Shown here one piece after another: positions 25,590 to 34,093 of a DNA stretch of 64,000 nucleotides. The stretch is taken from NCBI RefSeq assembly GCF_035982055.1, contig NZ_CP108427.1:7253001-7317000 (forward strand). The letters are read 5' to 3'. A program made the translations under genes and the position numbers. Numbering within the stretch: the stretch's first letter is position 1; each line of letters opens with the position of its first letter. The notes below the pieces were generated by a model, which ran no database searches, was not told where the DNA came from, and worked only from the letters and a program-made list of their open reading frames with translations. Source of the DNA: Streptomyces sp. NBC_01288 (GTDB lineage Bacteria; Actinomycetota; Actinomycetes; Streptomycetales; Streptomycetaceae).

Positions 25590-26249
25590 ATGACGGCCAC
25601 CACCGTGCTCACCGCCCGCGCCCTCCTGCTGGACATGGACGGCACCCTCGTCGACTCGCACGCGGTCGTCGAGCGGATCTGGCGGAACTGGTCCGATCGG
25701 CACGGGCTGAACGCGGACGAGGTCATGAAGGTCGTGCACGGGCGGCAGGGGTACGCGTCGATGGCGCTGCTGTTGCCTGGCCGGCCCATGGAGCAGAACT
25801 ACGCGGAGAATGCCCGCATGCTGGCCGAGGAGACCGCGGACGTCGACGGCGTGGTGCCGATCCCGGGTGCGCGGGAGTTTCTGGCGTCCTTGCGGGGGCT
25901 GCCGCACGCGCTTGTCACGTCGGCGGATGTCGCGCTGTCCACGGCGCGGATGGGGGCGGCGGGGTTGGAGCTGCCGGAGGTTCGGATCACCGCCGAGTCC
26001 GTCGGCGCGAGCAAGCCTGATCCGGAGGGCTTTCTGAAGGGTGCCGCCGAACTGGGCATCGCGCCCGCGGACTGCATTGTCTTCGAGGACTCCGGGGCGG
26101 GTATCGCAGCCGGGCGGGCGGCCGGGATGCGGGTGGTGGGGGTTGGGCCGCAGGCCGGGTTCCATCGGGCGGATGTGGTGGTGCGGGATCTGCGTGAGGT
26201 GCGGGTTGAGGATTTGGGGGGCGGGGGGATTCGGCTGCACGTGGGGTAG
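25590..26249 (+). CDS. HAD-family sugar-phosphate phosphatase
   Basis: A 219-residue HAD subfamily IA enzyme: LLLDMDGTLVDS near residue 12 (nucleophile Asp), helical cap, HALVTSAD (motif II), Lys in GASKPDPEGF and VFEDSGAGIAAGRAAG (motif IV). The sequence most resembles DOG-type or glycerol/sugar-phosphate phosphatases. It is monocistronic and followed by a copy of the G-rich repeat. Confidence 0.85.
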   Translation: MTATTVLTARALLLDMDGTLVDSHAVVERIWRNWSDRHGLNADEVMKVVHGRQGYASMALLLPGRPMEQNYAENARMLAEETADVDGVVPIPGAREFLASLRGLPHALVTSADVALSTARMGAAGLELPEVRITAESVGASKPDPEGFLKGAAELGIAPADCIVFEDSGAGIAAGRAAGMRVVGVGPQAGFHRADVVVRDLREVRVEDLGGGGIRLHVG

Positions 26250-26312
26250 GGGCGGGTTGGGGGTGGCGCGTCGGTTGTGCCTCCTGGGGTTGTGTTTGCG
26301 GGTGCCGCGCCG

Positions 26313-26356
26313 TGGGGGCTGGTCGCGCAGTTCCCCGCGCCCCTTTGGGGCGCTGG
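26313..26356 (+). repeat. Dispersed G-rich repeat, copy 6
   Basis: Forward copy with its terminal GCGCCCC-TTT-GGGGCGC hairpin, lying between the converging HAD and peptidoglycan-binding protein genes. Probably doubles as a terminator. Confidence 0.75.
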
Positions 26357-26375
26357 CCCTCGGGTCGGCGCAGCG

Positions 26376-27398
26376 TCACGGCTCGGTCGTCTCCGACTCC
26401 AGTCGCGCCCGCGTAGCCGCCCCGTACACCCCCAGCGTGTCGGATGTGATGCCTCGGGCCACCTGGTAGGTGCGTACGGACGTCTGGACCTGTTTGTCGA
26501 AGATGCCGTTGTCGGGGCCGGTGTAGAGCCTCAACTGGGTCAGGCGGAGCTGGAGTTCGGTTACCTCGGGGCCTTCGTCGCCGCGTTGGAGGATCGTGGT
26601 GGGGGTGCTGTTGCCCTGGCGGTCGGTGGCGGAGGGTGTCGAGGTGGTGGCGGTGGGCGTCGGGGTGTGGCTGGGGGACGCCGATGTCGACGCCGTGGCG
26701 GACGGGGTCGATGACGCCGTCGGTGACGGGGGCTCGCTGAGGGAGGGGGTCGGGGACGCCGACGTCGGCTGTGCGGACGTGGAGCCGGTTGTGGACGGTG
26801 TTGCCGGTGACCCGCTCTTCGATGCCGTCGGGACGCTTGCCCGTACGCCCTGGGGGGCCGCCTCGTCCCGCGACGGGGGCTCGTACGAGAACATGCCGCT
26901 CGCGAAACCCGCCACCGCGGCCACCGCTACGACGGCTCCCGTGACGGCTAGGAGGACGGTGCGGCGGTTGCGGCGGCGCGGGGGGTCCTCGTCGTCCGTG
27001 GGGTGGTCCGGGGTGCCCTCGGCGCTACTGCCGTCCGCGAACAGGCTCAGGTCCGTCGGGGTCGGGAGGATCGACGTGTCCCCCTGAGGAGCCGGTGCGG
27101 CCGTTGAGGGGGACACCGCTCGCAGCAGCATCGTCTCCTCGACCGCCGGCAGCCGCTGGGTCTCACCCTCGGGTGCCGGCGGCGGCACCGGTGCGGGCGG
27201 CTGCTCCTGCGGGTTGCCGTCCAGTTCCACATACGGCCTGATCCGCAGCGGGTCGAAGTCCTCCGCCGCTGCCGCCTCCGCCGTGCGCGCGTCGCGCAGC
27301 GCGTCGGACGCCCGTTGGGTGCAGGCGCAGGACGGGGAGCCGTCGGATGCCCGGGGTGCCCCGCACTGCGGGCATATGTGGCCCTTCGCCTCGTTCAC
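26376..27398 (-). CDS. Zinc-ribbon, single-TM peptidoglycan-binding protein
   Basis: A 340-residue protein. The GTG at 27398 is supported by GGGAGGGAC about 8 nt upstream. In order: an N-terminal cytoplasmic zinc ribbon (CPQCGAP then SCAC), a Pro-rich linker, a basic cluster RRRNRR and one membrane helix (TVLLAVTGAVVAVAAVAGF, about 150-168), a long Ser/Thr/Pro wall-spanning linker, and a C-terminal PGBD (LQRGDEGPEVTELQLRLTQL, then GIFDKQVQTSVRTYQ). The layout suggests a bridge that ties the membrane to peptidoglycan and could signal to the cytoplasm. The partner is unknown. Confidence 0.8.
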   Translation of the reverse strand: MNEAKGHICPQCGAPRASDGSPSCACTQRASDALRDARTAEAAAAEDFDPLRIRPYVELDGNPQEQPPAPVPPPAPEGETQRLPAVEETMLLRAVSPSTAAPAPQGDTSILPTPTDLSLFADGSSAEGTPDHPTDDEDPPRRRNRRTVLLAVTGAVVAVAAVAGFASGMFSYEPPSRDEAAPQGVRASVPTASKSGSPATPSTTGSTSAQPTSASPTPSLSEPPSPTASSTPSATASTSASPSHTPTPTATTSTPSATDRQGNSTPTTILQRGDEGPEVTELQLRLTQLRLYTGPDNGIFDKQVQTSVRTYQVARGITSDTLGVYGAATRARLESETTEP

Positions 27399-27555
27399 GT
27401 GTTCGTCCCTCCCCGTCGGACTCCAGAGGTTATGCGGATCTCCTTCACGCCGTCTCCTCCGACCCCCGGAATGACAGCTTCCAAACGGACTCAACAGGCC
27501 GTAACCCGCCATACCGATCACGATGGATGTGTAACGAGAGCCGCAGGAGGTCTTC

Positions 27556-29637
27556 ATGGCCGGCGATGCGCACGGTATGACGGGGAATGTGCACGACGCG
27601 CAGCCACCGGAGAGGCCCCCGCAGCGGGGCAGTTCCGCTCAGGAACACGTGTCGGGCAACGTCCTCGTCTCGATCGGGGCGCTGCTCCTGGGGCTGCTGC
27701 TCGCCGCCCTCGACCAGACCATCGTGTCGACCGCGCTGCCGACGATCGTCAGCGATCTCGGCGGGCTGGAGCATCTGTCGTGGGTGGTCACCGCGTATCT
27801 GCTCGCCTCGACCGCCGCGACCCCGCTCTGGGGCAAGCTCGGCGACCAGTACGGCCGAAAAAGGCTGTTCCAGATCGCGATCGTGATCTTTCTCATCGGG
27901 TCCGCGCTCTGTGGCGCGGCGCAGAACATGCCCCAGCTGATCGGCTTCCGGGCGTTGCAGGGACTCGGCGGCGGCGGGCTGATCGTGCTGTCGATGGCGA
28001 TCGTCGGTGACGTGGTCTCCCCGCGCGAACGCGGGCGCTACCAGGGGCTGTTCGGTGCCGTCTTCGGCGCGACGAGTGTCCTCGGGCCGCTCCTCGGTGG
28101 GCTGTTCACCGAGCATCTGAGCTGGCGCTGGGTCTTCTACATCAACCTCCCCGTCGGCGTCGTCGCCCTCGCCGTCATCGCGACCGCCCTGCACATCCCG
28201 CGCAAGTCGACCCGGCACGTCATCGACTACCTCGGCACCTTCCTGATCGCCGCGGTCGCGACCTGCCTGGTTCTCGTCGCCTCGCTCGGCGGCACCACCT
28301 GGGGCTGGGGTTCGCCGCAGATCATCGGGCTCGCGGTGCTGGGTGTGGTGCTGATCGGGGCGTTCGTCGCCGTGGAGCGCCGGGCCGCCGAACCCGTCCT
28401 CCCGCTCAAGCTCTTCCGCGTCCGCACCTTCACGCTCGCCGCCGTCATCAGTTTCATCGTCGGCTTCGCGATGTTCGGCGCGATGACCTATCTGCCGACC
28501 TTCCTCCAGGTCGTGCAGGGCATCACGCCGACCATGTCCGGCGTCCACATGCTGCCGATGGTGTTCGGCATGCTGATCTCGTCCACCGCCTCCGGCCAGA
28601 TCGTCAGCCGCACCGGCCGCTGGAAGGTGTTCCCCATCGCGGGCACCGGCATCACCGCCCTCGGCCTGCTCCTGCTCCACCGCCTCGACGAGGGCAGTTC
28701 CACCGCCGAGATGAGCGCGTACTTCTTCGTCTTCGGGCTCGGACTCGGCCTGGTCATGCAGGTGTTGGTGCTGATCGTGCAGAACGCCGTCTCGTACGAG
28801 GATCTCGGCGTCGCCACCTCCGGCGCGACCTTCTTCCGGTCCATCGGGGCCTCGTTCGGCGTCGCCATCTTCGGCACGGTCTTCGCGAGCCGCCTGGGCG
28901 ACAAGCTCACGGATGCTCTCCGGGGCACCTCGCTGCCGCCGGGCGTCACCCCGGACGGTCTGGAGTCCGACCCGCGCGGAATCTCCCAACTCCCGCCCGC
29001 CGTACGCCCCGAGGCCCTCCACGCCTACGCCTCGTCCATCACCGACGTCTTCCTCTACGCCGCCCCCGTCGCCCTCGTCGGCTTCGTCCTGGCGTGGTTC
29101 CTCAAGGAGGACAAGCTGCGCGGCTCGGTCACGGCGCCCGACGTCACCGAGACCCTCGCCAGCAACCCCGTCCAACGGTCCTCCTACGACGAGGTGTGCC
29201 GCGCGCTGTCCGTGCTCGGCACGAGGGAAGGGCGCCGCGAGATTTACAGGACGATCACTGAGAGAGCGGGCTACGACCTTCAGCCCGCGGCCAGTTGGCT
29301 GCTGCTGCGCATCAAGCGGGACGGCTGGGCGGAACCGGGAGTGCTGGCCGAGCGCAGCTCCGTGCCGCTGACCGTCATCCTTGCCGCCGTCCGTCAGATC
29401 GAGGGGCGCGGGCTGGCCGTACGCGAGGGTCTCGACCTCCGACTGACCGACCAGGGACGGGAAGTGGCCGAGAAGCTGTCCCAGGCCCGTGAGGAGTCCC
29501 TCGCGGAGACCCTGGGGGACTGGTGGGGACCGGACCGGCCCACCGATCTGATCCAGCTGGTGAAGGAACTCAACGGCGAGCTGTGCGGGTCGGACAGCGA
29601 GCAGCCGCACAACGGGACGGCCGCGAAGCTCAGTTGA
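27556..29637 (+). CDS. DHA2 (14-TM) MFS exporter fused to a winged-helix domain
   Basis: A 693-residue protein, about 180 residues longer than a standard DHA2 drug:H+ antiporter. Residues 1-515 contain the family motif LDQTIVSTALPTIVSDLGG, GKLGDQYGRKR (motif A), motif C in SVLGPLLGG and 14 hydrophobic segments. After the last helix, residues about 520-660 form a soluble MarR/PadR-like wHTH: ASWLLLRIKRDG, then LAERSSVPLTVILAAVRQIE and LTDQGREVAEKL. AGGAGG precedes the ATG. It is probably a multidrug efflux pump whose cytoplasmic tail senses ligand or binds nucleic acid or protein; that role is inference. Confidence 0.88.
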   Translation: MAGDAHGMTGNVHDAQPPERPPQRGSSAQEHVSGNVLVSIGALLLGLLLAALDQTIVSTALPTIVSDLGGLEHLSWVVTAYLLASTAATPLWGKLGDQYGRKRLFQIAIVIFLIGSALCGAAQNMPQLIGFRALQGLGGGGLIVLSMAIVGDVVSPRERGRYQGLFGAVFGATSVLGPLLGGLFTEHLSWRWVFYINLPVGVVALAVIATALHIPRKSTRHVIDYLGTFLIAAVATCLVLVASLGGTTWGWGSPQIIGLAVLGVVLIGAFVAVERRAAEPVLPLKLFRVRTFTLAAVISFIVGFAMFGAMTYLPTFLQVVQGITPTMSGVHMLPMVFGMLISSTASGQIVSRTGRWKVFPIAGTGITALGLLLLHRLDEGSSTAEMSAYFFVFGLGLGLVMQVLVLIVQNAVSYEDLGVATSGATFFRSIGASFGVAIFGTVFASRLGDKLTDALRGTSLPPGVTPDGLESDPRGISQLPPAVRPEALHAYASSITDVFLYAAPVALVGFVLAWFLKEDKLRGSVTAPDVTETLASNPVQRSSYDEVCRALSVLGTREGRREIYRTITERAGYDLQPAASWLLLRIKRDGWAEPGVLAERSSVPLTVILAAVRQIEGRGLAVREGLDLRLTDQGREVAEKLSQAREESLAETLGDWWGPDRPTDLIQLVKELNGELCGSDSEQPHNGTAAKLS

Positions 29638-30121
29638 GGTTCTTACGGAACCAGTGCTCCGCGTACGGGTCGTCGTTGTGCCGCCCGGTCTCCTCGTAGC
29701 CGAGCCGTGCGTACAGGGCGCGGGCCTCCACCAGGTCGTTCCGGGTGTCGAGGACCATCGCCTTGGCGCCCAGTTCGCGGGCGGCGTCCTCGGCGGCCGT
29801 GACGAGCCTCGGAGCGCCGCCCCGACCGCGCGTCCCCTCGTGGACGAAGACCCTCGTGAGTTCGGCGGTCGTCGCGTCGAGGAGTCGTACGCCCGCCGAC
29901 CCGGCCGGCGCACCCTCGTACCACCCCACCAGCAACTGGCCGCCGGGCGGGGCGAGTTCGGCGCCGGTGCGGGCGGCGATCTCCCGCTCCAGTTCGGCGG
30001 GGTCCGTCCGACGGTTCTCGTGCAGCAGGTACCAGCGGTCGCTGACCTCGGTGTAGTACGCCCGCCAGAGCGCGGCGGCGACGGGGGAGTCGTAGGGTTC
30101 CGGGGCGATCGTCCAGGTCAT
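29630..30121 (-). CDS. GNAT-family N-acetyltransferase
   Basis: A 163-residue acetyltransferase with AELTRVFVHEGTRGRGGAPR (beta4 and the acetyl-CoA loop; one Gly position is altered, RGRGGA) and a C-terminal LDTRNDLVEARALYARLGY motif typical of the family. The 3' end overlaps the MFS gene end by 8 bp in convergent orientation. The substrate is unknown. Confidence 0.82.
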   Translation of the reverse strand: MTWTIAPEPYDSPVAAALWRAYYTEVSDRWYLLHENRRTDPAELEREIAARTGAELAPPGGQLLVGWYEGAPAGSAGVRLLDATTAELTRVFVHEGTRGRGGAPRLVTAAEDAARELGAKAMVLDTRNDLVEARALYARLGYEETGRHNDDPYAEHWFRKNLN

Positions 30122-30131
30122 GCCGCCATTG

Positions 30132-30761
30132 TCAGGAGCCGGTGGGGGCGCGGCGCAACCGGATATGGGTCACCTCGGGGGAGGTGTCCAGGACCTGGGT
30201 CTTCGTCCACTCGATGTGCGCGTCGCCCACGTTGTCGAACAGCCGGCGCCCGCCGCACGCGAGGACCGGCACGACGTGCAGGAGCAGTTCGTCCAACCAC
30301 CCGGCGCGGATGAACTGTTGGACCAGATCGGCGCCGCCCGCGAGGGAGACGTCCTTGTCGCCGGCTGCCTCGCGGGCCAGCTCCAGCGCGCGGCCGGGGC
30401 CTTCGGTGACGAAGTGGTAGGTCGTGCCGCCCTTCTTCACCACCGACTCCCGCGGCTGGTGCGTGACGACGAACACCGGTGCGTGGAACGGCGGTTCGTC
30501 ACCCCACGGGGTCTCCCCGCTGACGAACATCCCGTGCCCCATGACCACCGGCCCCAGCCGCTCGATCCACTCGGCGAGCAGCTCGTCGTCCGGGCCGCCC
30601 GCCCCGCCCTCCCATCCCTGCATCCGGCGAAAGCTCCGCAGCCCGAACACCCACGCGTGCAGCCGCTCCCCGCCGATGCCCAGCGGATGCTCCGGCCCCG
30701 ACTCCCGCCCCGCGATGTACCCGTCCAGCGACACGGCCAGCCGTGCGACGACCTCACCCAT
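30132..30761 (-). CDS. DHFR/RibD C-terminal-like reductase
   Basis: A 209-residue protein of the dihydrofolate reductase-like (RibD_C/YwjB) family: VARLAVSLDGYIAG at the N-terminus, VVMGHGMF in the middle and DVSLAGGADLVQQFI near the end, the NADPH-binding Gly motif. These stand-alone proteins are common in actinobacteria; most are not true DHFR and their substrates are unknown. It lies 10 bp upstream of the GNAT gene on the same strand, probably one transcript. Confidence 0.82.
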   Translation of the reverse strand: MGEVVARLAVSLDGYIAGRESGPEHPLGIGGERLHAWVFGLRSFRRMQGWEGGAGGPDDELLAEWIERLGPVVMGHGMFVSGETPWGDEPPFHAPVFVVTHQPRESVVKKGGTTYHFVTEGPGRALELAREAAGDKDVSLAGGADLVQQFIRAGWLDELLLHVVPVLACGGRRLFDNVGDAHIEWTKTQVLDTSPEVTHIRLRRAPTGS

Positions 30762-30938
30762 GACTACCTCCTCGATCGGTTCTTACCCGTGCGTCGAACG
30801 GGGTGAGGCGGAATCGACACACCCGCACCACGAATTCCGCCGAGGTGTGGCCGTCGTTTGAAGAGGGCCTTTGAGGCAACCCGGTAGATGAACCGACCGA
30901 CTACGAGAGCCGGTTGACCAAGAACCCGGAAGGCACTC

Positions 30939-31577
30939 ATGTCCACAGGCGTGATCATCGTTTTGATCGTGATCGTGGTCGGCGTGGTCGCTGCCGCGGC
31001 CGCCCTGGCGCTGCGTGCCCGAGGCGCGACCGGCGGCTCGGGCCTGAAGCGCCGCTTCGGGCCGGAGTACGAGCGGACCGTGGCCCGGCACGACGGCGAC
31101 ACGAAGGCCGCCGAGCAGGAGCTCGGCGCCCGAGTCCAGGAGCACGGTTCGCTGGAGGAGCAGCCGCTGGAGCCCGCGGCCCGTGAGCAGTACCAGGCCC
31201 GTTGGGCCTCCGCCCAGGAGCTGTTCGTTGACTCGCCCCGCCAGGCCATGTCCGACGTCGACCAGCTGCTCGGTGAGGTGGCCGGGGCCCGCGGCTTCCC
31301 CGACGTAGACGAGTACGAGAAGCAGTTCGACGCGCTGTCCGTGCACCACGCCCACCACGTCCACGGCTACCGGCGCGTGCACCGCGTCGTCACCGCGCGG
31401 ACGAACGGCACACCGGAGAGCCAGGCCGGCACCGAGGAGATGCGCGAGGCCATGCTCGAAGCCCGCGCCCTCTTCGACGACCTGGTGAGCGACGACAGCC
31501 GTAACGGCAACGCGCACGGGCGCGGCGGCCGCCACTCGATCGGCGCATCCAACAAGCAGGCACTGAAGGGGAGTTGA
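30939..31577 (+). CDS. Single-TM protein with a C-terminal helical domain (pair member 1)
   Basis: A 212-residue protein with an N-terminal membrane helix (VIIVLIVIVVGVVAAAAALA) and a cytoplasmic remainder. Residues about 88-115 (WASAQELFVDSPRQAMSDVD, then QLLGEV) align by eye with the end of the next gene's product (LQHAVTGFVDEPRSAVEEAD, then HVLEEV), so the two share a domain. A His-rich patch (VHHAHHVHGYRRVHR) follows. The function is unknown. It is the first gene of a two-gene operon. Confidence 0.65.
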   Translation: MSTGVIIVLIVIVVGVVAAAAALALRARGATGGSGLKRRFGPEYERTVARHDGDTKAAEQELGARVQEHGSLEEQPLEPAAREQYQARWASAQELFVDSPRQAMSDVDQLLGEVAGARGFPDVDEYEKQFDALSVHHAHHVHGYRRVHRVVTARTNGTPESQAGTEEMREAMLEARALFDDLVSDDSRNGNAHGRGGRHSIGASNKQALKGS

Positions 31578-31582
31578 GCTAT

Positions 31583-32383
31583 ATGTCCGACGCGATACGG
31601 CCGACCGGCGACAACACGGACGCGAGCAGGAGCACGAACGCGGAGCGCGCCGACCGCAAGGAAGCCGACAGGACCATGGACAAGACCGCCGAGCAGCGGG
31701 ATGCCGAGAAGGCGTCGCGTGAGTCCGGTACCGCGACCGGGTCCGGCACCAAGCCGTTCGGCAGCAGGACCGGCGACGACAAGTCCACCGACGGCAGGAC
31801 CGGCGACAGCAGGACCACCGACGACAAGTCGGCACCGCGAGGCTCCGAGAAGGTGACGCCGCTCGGCTCGTCCGAGAGGACGCCGACCGCATCGACCCCG
31901 ACGACGACATCGACGACCTCGTCGCGTGAGACCGACCGGGCGATCCCGAGCCCGCGCACCGGCGACACGACCGGCACCGAGCGCTCGGACCGTACCGACC
32001 GCTCCGAGCCGTCGGCCCGCCCCGTGCACGCCCCCGAGCCCGCCCCGGCCGTCGCCAGCGGTGCCGCCTCCGGCAACGGACGGCGTGTCCCGCAGGACGC
32101 CGAGAACGGCAGCCTGCTGGCGCACGACGAGAGCGACAAGTTCAGCCTGCGGCTCCAGCACGCGGTCACCGGGTTCGTCGACGAGCCCCGGTCCGCCGTG
32201 GAGGAGGCCGACCACGTACTGGAAGAGGTCGCCGCCCGCTTCACGGAGGCCGTCACCAAGCGCCGCGCCACCCTGCACGGCTCCTGGGAGTCCAAGGGCA
32301 CCGACGGCTCGGACGACACCGAGCAACTCCGCCTGGCCCTGCGGGACTACCGCGAGCTGACCGAGCGGCTGCTACACATCTGA
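31583..32383 (+). CDS. Disordered protein with shared helical domain (pair member 2)
   Basis: A 266-residue protein, 5 bp after pair member 1. ATG 31583 is chosen because GGGGAG precedes it at good distance. Residues 1-165 are a low-complexity Ser/Thr/Asp/Arg/Gly region with GDDKST/GDSRTTDDK-type repeats, presumably disordered. The C-terminal ~85 residues carry the helical domain seen in its partner (SLRLQHAVTGFVDEPRSAVE). The function is unknown; the shared domain suggests the two proteins interact or bind the same partner. The 3' end overlaps the DUF1992 gene by 12 bp. Confidence 0.65.
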   Translation: MSDAIRPTGDNTDASRSTNAERADRKEADRTMDKTAEQRDAEKASRESGTATGSGTKPFGSRTGDDKSTDGRTGDSRTTDDKSAPRGSEKVTPLGSSERTPTASTPTTTSTTSSRETDRAIPSPRTGDTTGTERSDRTDRSEPSARPVHAPEPAPAVASGAASGNGRRVPQDAENGSLLAHDESDKFSLRLQHAVTGFVDEPRSAVEEADHVLEEVAARFTEAVTKRRATLHGSWESKGTDGSDDTEQLRLALRDYRELTERLLHI

Positions 32384-32809
32384 CCCGTCAGATCCACCTG
32401 TTCCGTCAACCGCCCGGCGCTCCCGCCACTCCCGCGCGACCTCTTCGACGTCGTAGGGCTTCATTCCCAGCGGGGGGCCGGGCGGCGGCTTGAACATCAT
32501 GTCGCGGATCTTCACGTTGACTTCGGTGATGATCTGCCGTGCGATCCGCTCCGAAGGGGCCGAGTACGCCGCAGCGAGGGCGTCCTCGGCCTCTTTGCGC
32601 AGGGCCAGCGTCGGCGGCAGCACGGAGATGCCCTCGCGGGCCATCTTCTGCTTGATCCACCACAGTTCGTCGTACGTCGTGTCGGCGCCGGACGGCAACG
32701 GCTTGCCCGCACCCGGTAGTCGGGCGAACTCTCCGGCCCGCTCGGCTTCCCGGATCTGCCTGTCGACCCAGGACTCGAAGGACACACCCGGTGGCTTTCG
32801 CTCGGTCAT
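32372..32809 (-). CDS. DUF1992 (DnaJ-related, DNAJC28-like) protein
   Basis: A 145-residue soluble protein: SFESWVDRQIREAERAGEF, LPGAGKPLP and a long helix with KPYDVEEVAREWRERR match DUF1992, the conserved module of DNAJC28, which lacks a J domain. The molecular function is unknown; a chaperone-like role is only suggested by the family name. ATG 32809 gives the canonical N-terminus. It is convergent with the preceding pair. Confidence 0.8.
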   Translation of the reverse strand: MTERKPPGVSFESWVDRQIREAERAGEFARLPGAGKPLPSGADTTYDELWWIKQKMAREGISVLPPTLALRKEAEDALAAAYSAPSERIARQIITEVNVKIRDMMFKPPPGPPLGMKPYDVEEVAREWRERRAVDGTGGSDGSDV

Positions 32810-32892
32810 GACTTCAATTGTGCCGGACGCGGTGGCGCCGGGCGATTTATCATGCGCCCGCTGCTGTAAGGACACTTCATAGGGGAGCGCAC

Positions 32893-33285
32893 GTGCTCGA
32901 ACTCACCATGGCCTCGGTCTCCGGGACGGACGAGGGCGCCACGGCCGGCATGCTGATGGCCGACGCGCCCAGTGACCCGGGCGCGGTGCTGCGGGTGGGC
33001 CGCGACGAGACGGTGTGCCGGCTGGTGACACCGGACGACTGGCTGTTCATCTCGCGGGTCCATCTGGAGTTCCTGTGCGGACCCGAGGGCATCTGGCAGG
33101 TGAGCTGGCTGAGAGGCTCCCAACCCGACCCGTCCTCCGAAGTACGCCTGATCGTCGGCGAGTACGCCCAGACCGTCGGCTACGGCGGCAGCGTGCCGTT
33201 GCCGCGCGGCGGGAGCGGCGAGATCGTCATCCAGGACCGCACCGGGCCGCGCAGCGTCAACGTCGGCTTCTATCACGAGGGTTGA
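32893..33285 (+). CDS. FHA-domain-like protein
   Basis: A 130-residue protein from GTG 32893 (AGGGGAG just upstream). The region GAVLRVGRDETVCRLVTPDD, then FISRVHLEF, matches an FHA fold: Gly-Arg near the first loop and S-R-x-H in the second, the residues that bind phosphothreonine. It probably docks to a Ser/Thr-kinase substrate, but no kinase gene is adjacent. Confidence 0.7.
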   Translation: MLELTMASVSGTDEGATAGMLMADAPSDPGAVLRVGRDETVCRLVTPDDWLFISRVHLEFLCGPEGIWQVSWLRGSQPDPSSEVRLIVGEYAQTVGYGGSVPLPRGGSGEIVIQDRTGPRSVNVGFYHEG

Positions 33286-33327
33286 GACCCCGGGAGGGCC
33301 CGGAGAGCCGGGAGGGCCGGAAGGGTG

Positions 33328-34008
33328 CTAGGCCAGCACGCGCGCCAGCGCGAAACCGTCGTAGCCCTTCTTGCCCACCGTCTGGATCGCCGTCCCCGAC
33401 AGGCGCGCGTGCGAGCCGATCAACTCGATCGCGGTGCGCGTGCCTTGGACGTCCGGTGACGTGTTGTCCGGGTCGGCCACCCGGCCGCCGCGGACCACGT
33501 TGTCGATGATGATCAGGCTGCCGGGGCGGGTGAGTTTGAGGGCCCACTCCACGTAGTGCGGGTTGTTGACCTTGTCGGCGTCGATGAAGACCAGGTCGAA
33601 GGGGGCTGGGTTCTCGGCGGTCTCGTCGGCGAGTTGGGCCAGGGACTCCAGGGCCGGGCCCACCCGTACCTCGACGATCTTGTCCAGGCCCGCGCGGGCG
33701 AGGTTGCGGGTGGCGACCTCCGCGTGCTTCGGGCTGTACTCCAGGGAGATCAGCCGGCCGTCGGCGGGCAGCGCGCGGGCCAGCCAGATCGTGCTGTAGC
33801 CGCCGAGCGTGCCGATCTCCAGGATGCGCGAGGCGCCCTGGATCTGGGCCAGGAGGTGCAGCAGCTTGCCCTCGGCGGCGGACACCGCGATCTGAGGGAG
33901 GCCGCCGGCCTCGCTGTCGCGCAGGGTCGCCTCCAACACCTCGTCGTCCGGGGCGAGTTGGCTGATGAAGTAGTCGTCGACGTCGTCCCACACCTGTGAC
34001 TCGCTCAT
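33328..34008 (-). CDS. SAM-dependent O-methyltransferase (catechol OMT type)
   Basis: A 226-residue class I methyltransferase of the Methyltransf_3 family: LEIGTLGGYSTIWLARALP (SAM motif I), DLVFIDADKVNNPHYVEWA (motif with metal-binding Asp) and IIIDNVVRGGRV. These enzymes are Mg-dependent and methylate vicinal hydroxyls of catechol-like substrates. It is monocistronic; the natural substrate is unknown. Confidence 0.88.
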   Translation of the reverse strand: MSESQVWDDVDDYFISQLAPDDEVLEATLRDSEAGGLPQIAVSAAEGKLLHLLAQIQGASRILEIGTLGGYSTIWLARALPADGRLISLEYSPKHAEVATRNLARAGLDKIVEVRVGPALESLAQLADETAENPAPFDLVFIDADKVNNPHYVEWALKLTRPGSLIIIDNVVRGGRVADPDNTSPDVQGTRTAIELIGSHARLSGTAIQTVGKKGYDGFALARVLA

Positions 34009-34093
34009 GTGCTCGTGCCTTTCGTCATGTCCAGCAGTGTGTCCAGCAGTGTGTTCAGTGACAGGGGCCGACCACCCGTGCCGGCTCCCCGAG

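Noticed and set aside
27445..29913. 822-codon open frame antisense to the MFS gene
   Set aside because: The translation is charged low-complexity sequence with no recognisable domain, typical of shadow frames.
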